Under the pieces are notes generated by a model that was not told the origin of the DNA, ran no database searches, and saw only the letters and a program-made list of their open reading frames with translations. Shown piece by piece: positions 62,665-64,000 of a stretch of 64,000 nt of DNA. The stretch covers positions 1,357,052-1,421,051 of the forward strand of contig JACAXG010000170.1 in the NCBI GenBank assembly GCA_018881555.1. The letters are read 5' to 3'. The first letter of the stretch is position 1. Each line of letters opens with the position of its first letter. The DNA is from Amblyornis subalaris. Taxonomy: Eukaryota > Chordata > Aves > Passeriformes > Ptilonorhynchidae. The position numbers and the translations under genes were made by a program.

Positions 62665-64000
62665 AATTAACCAAGAGTAGGTGAGGATGTGGACCCAAGC
62701 ATCCCAACTGCACCATTTCCAAATGCAATTTCTGGAAATTAAAAAAATGCGATGGTAAGAATCGGTATTTCAGACAAGCACACTACTTTTAGTATTGGGA
62801 TCTAGAAGCAAACTCTCAACCTTTACATACCAAGAAATCTTTTGTTCCAAAAGAAGTTAAAACTGGCTTACACAAAGAAATTCGATCAGTTAGCACAAAG
62901 AACAGGGATGCATTATTGCANGGAAACACTGCCNCTAAGTCTCCTCAGTGGTAAATTAGAGTAACTTTGACTGGACTAGAGATGTTTTTTGTCAGATATA
63001 AAAACTGAGGTTTTTTTCCCTTCCTTTTACAGCTCCAAGGATATATGCTGCAAGTGTAGAGTCTTGTTTCCTGACCTTGCTCAGAGTGACTTACACTGTA
63101 GGTAATACCATTTCCTCTGTACAGGAAAATACTGAATAAACATCAACTTTAACATAATTCTAAGTTGCTGGTTTAAATAATTCTAGCTGAANTAAGCTGT
63201 ACTTGAATAGATTTTTAATTTTCAAGCAATTTAGTTGAACTAATGAGAGANGAGAGAAGACCACAGTGGAGCCAAGATAAGTTGTACTGAAGATTTCTAT
63301 CCGGAAGAGGTTTTAGGAAAGGTATAATCCTAAATTAACTNTAAAGGATATTGTTTTTTTCATTCTTTGGGAGNATATTTTGCCTTCGCGTGTCTGTANA
63401 TATTAAGGCTTCAATGTGCATTCTNTTAAAGAAAGCATCTGATTTTTATTAACATTTTGCCTCTCAGATCTTCATGACTCATCAGCCTAATGGAAACATG
63501 CAGATGCAGCTACAGAGAGCTCAAAGTCAGAAATGCCTTCTCACAGAAAAGAAGACTGAAAAACATCACATGCACTGAAAAATANCAGTAGGATTCTTAA
63601 AATCCTAGTGGGTCCTGAGTTCACTGAAGTAAAGAGGAAAATCTCCTTTGATTTGAGCAGGCTTAGAATCAGAGTAAATTATCTACGGCTCTCACTGTTT
63701 TCTGCGTGTCCCATGAATTCCCCTGGCAACAAGGTCACTCCTTTGACTACAGAACCTGGACTGTGTGGAAACTGGAGCAGCTGAAAAATATTCTAATGTA
63801 CTTTGGTATTTGAGGTTATTCATGTCCCCAAATTAGTGGTGTGCTAGATGCTGAAATAACTGCACTGCAATTAAAACAGAAATATCTGTTCATTTGACAA
63901 TGTTTACCACATAACATATATTTTTAGAATAATTAGTTGATTTAGTAAACTTCTATTTGCTGATTAATTTACATCTCCTTGATTAATTTAATGGCTTTTC
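62665..64000. other. unique non-coding DNA, right flank
   Basis: AT-rich sequence with several Ns and no recognisable exon, RNA gene or transposon. Confidence 0.55.

Noticed and set aside
1..64000. Operons, CRISPR arrays, tRNA or rRNA genes, endogenous retrovirus LTRs
   Set aside because: No repeat-spacer array, cloverleaf, rRNA block, primer-binding site or paired LTR was recognised. The sequence reads as vertebrate non-coding DNA.

Overview
This window looks like AT-rich, non-coding avian nuclear DNA. I read it as bird, and more tentatively songbird, because the only recognisable repeats are CR1 LINE tails. They carry the usual bird 3'-terminal ATTCTGTG/CATAGAAT-type octamers and the GGTTGGAAGGGACC block next to them. 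I found no gene that I can support. Nearly all open reading frames are short, lack homology that I recognise, and are crossed by stops in flanking sequence. The longest convincing protein-like signal is decayed reverse-transcriptase C-terminus inside CR1 copies. I cannot tell whether the window is intergenic or lies inside a very long intron.

Layout. About 14 CR1 fragments are scattered over both strands. Minus-strand copies are near 4.2-5.1, 12.0-12.5, 18.0-18.2, 19.7-20.3, 21.5-21.7, 28.2-28.4, 46.0-46.4, 57.6-57.7 and 62.5-62.7 kb. Plus-strand copies are near 19.3-19.7, 22.3-22.5, 32.9-33.2 and 50.2-50.7 kb. At least two broad subfamilies are visible. One has a CACTGAGGTTGGA-type end (4.2, 22.3, 32.9 kb). 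The other has a GGTTTGGGTTGGAAGGGACC-type end (12.0, 19.7, 21.5, 46.0, 50.2 kb). All copies are 5'-truncated, as is normal for CR1. The 12.0 kb copy also lacks its 3' end.

Between the CR1s lies unique DNA with simple repeats: (ATCC)n, (TTTG)n, (AAAC)n and poly-A/T. There are two G-tract minisatellites (40.4 and 53.6 kb), and the second runs into a 347-base assembly gap at 53811-54157. There is also a T/G-rich tract at 30.7 kb and a C/T-rich tract at 49.2 kb. A perfect 17-bp-arm hairpin sits at 38.5 kb. Several stretches are locally rich in CpG (0.05-0.38, 5.4, 8.8-9.3 and 61.0-61.6 kb). In otherwise CpG-poor DNA these are the best candidates for conserved regulatory elements, but conservation cannot be tested from one sequence.

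No previously undescribed multi-gene system is visible. The observations most worth following up are the hairpin, the two G-quadruplex-capable minisatellites and the CpG-dense block at 8.8-9.3 kb. Single ambiguous bases (N) occur throughout and are concentrated in some CR1 copies, so frames read across them are unreliable.
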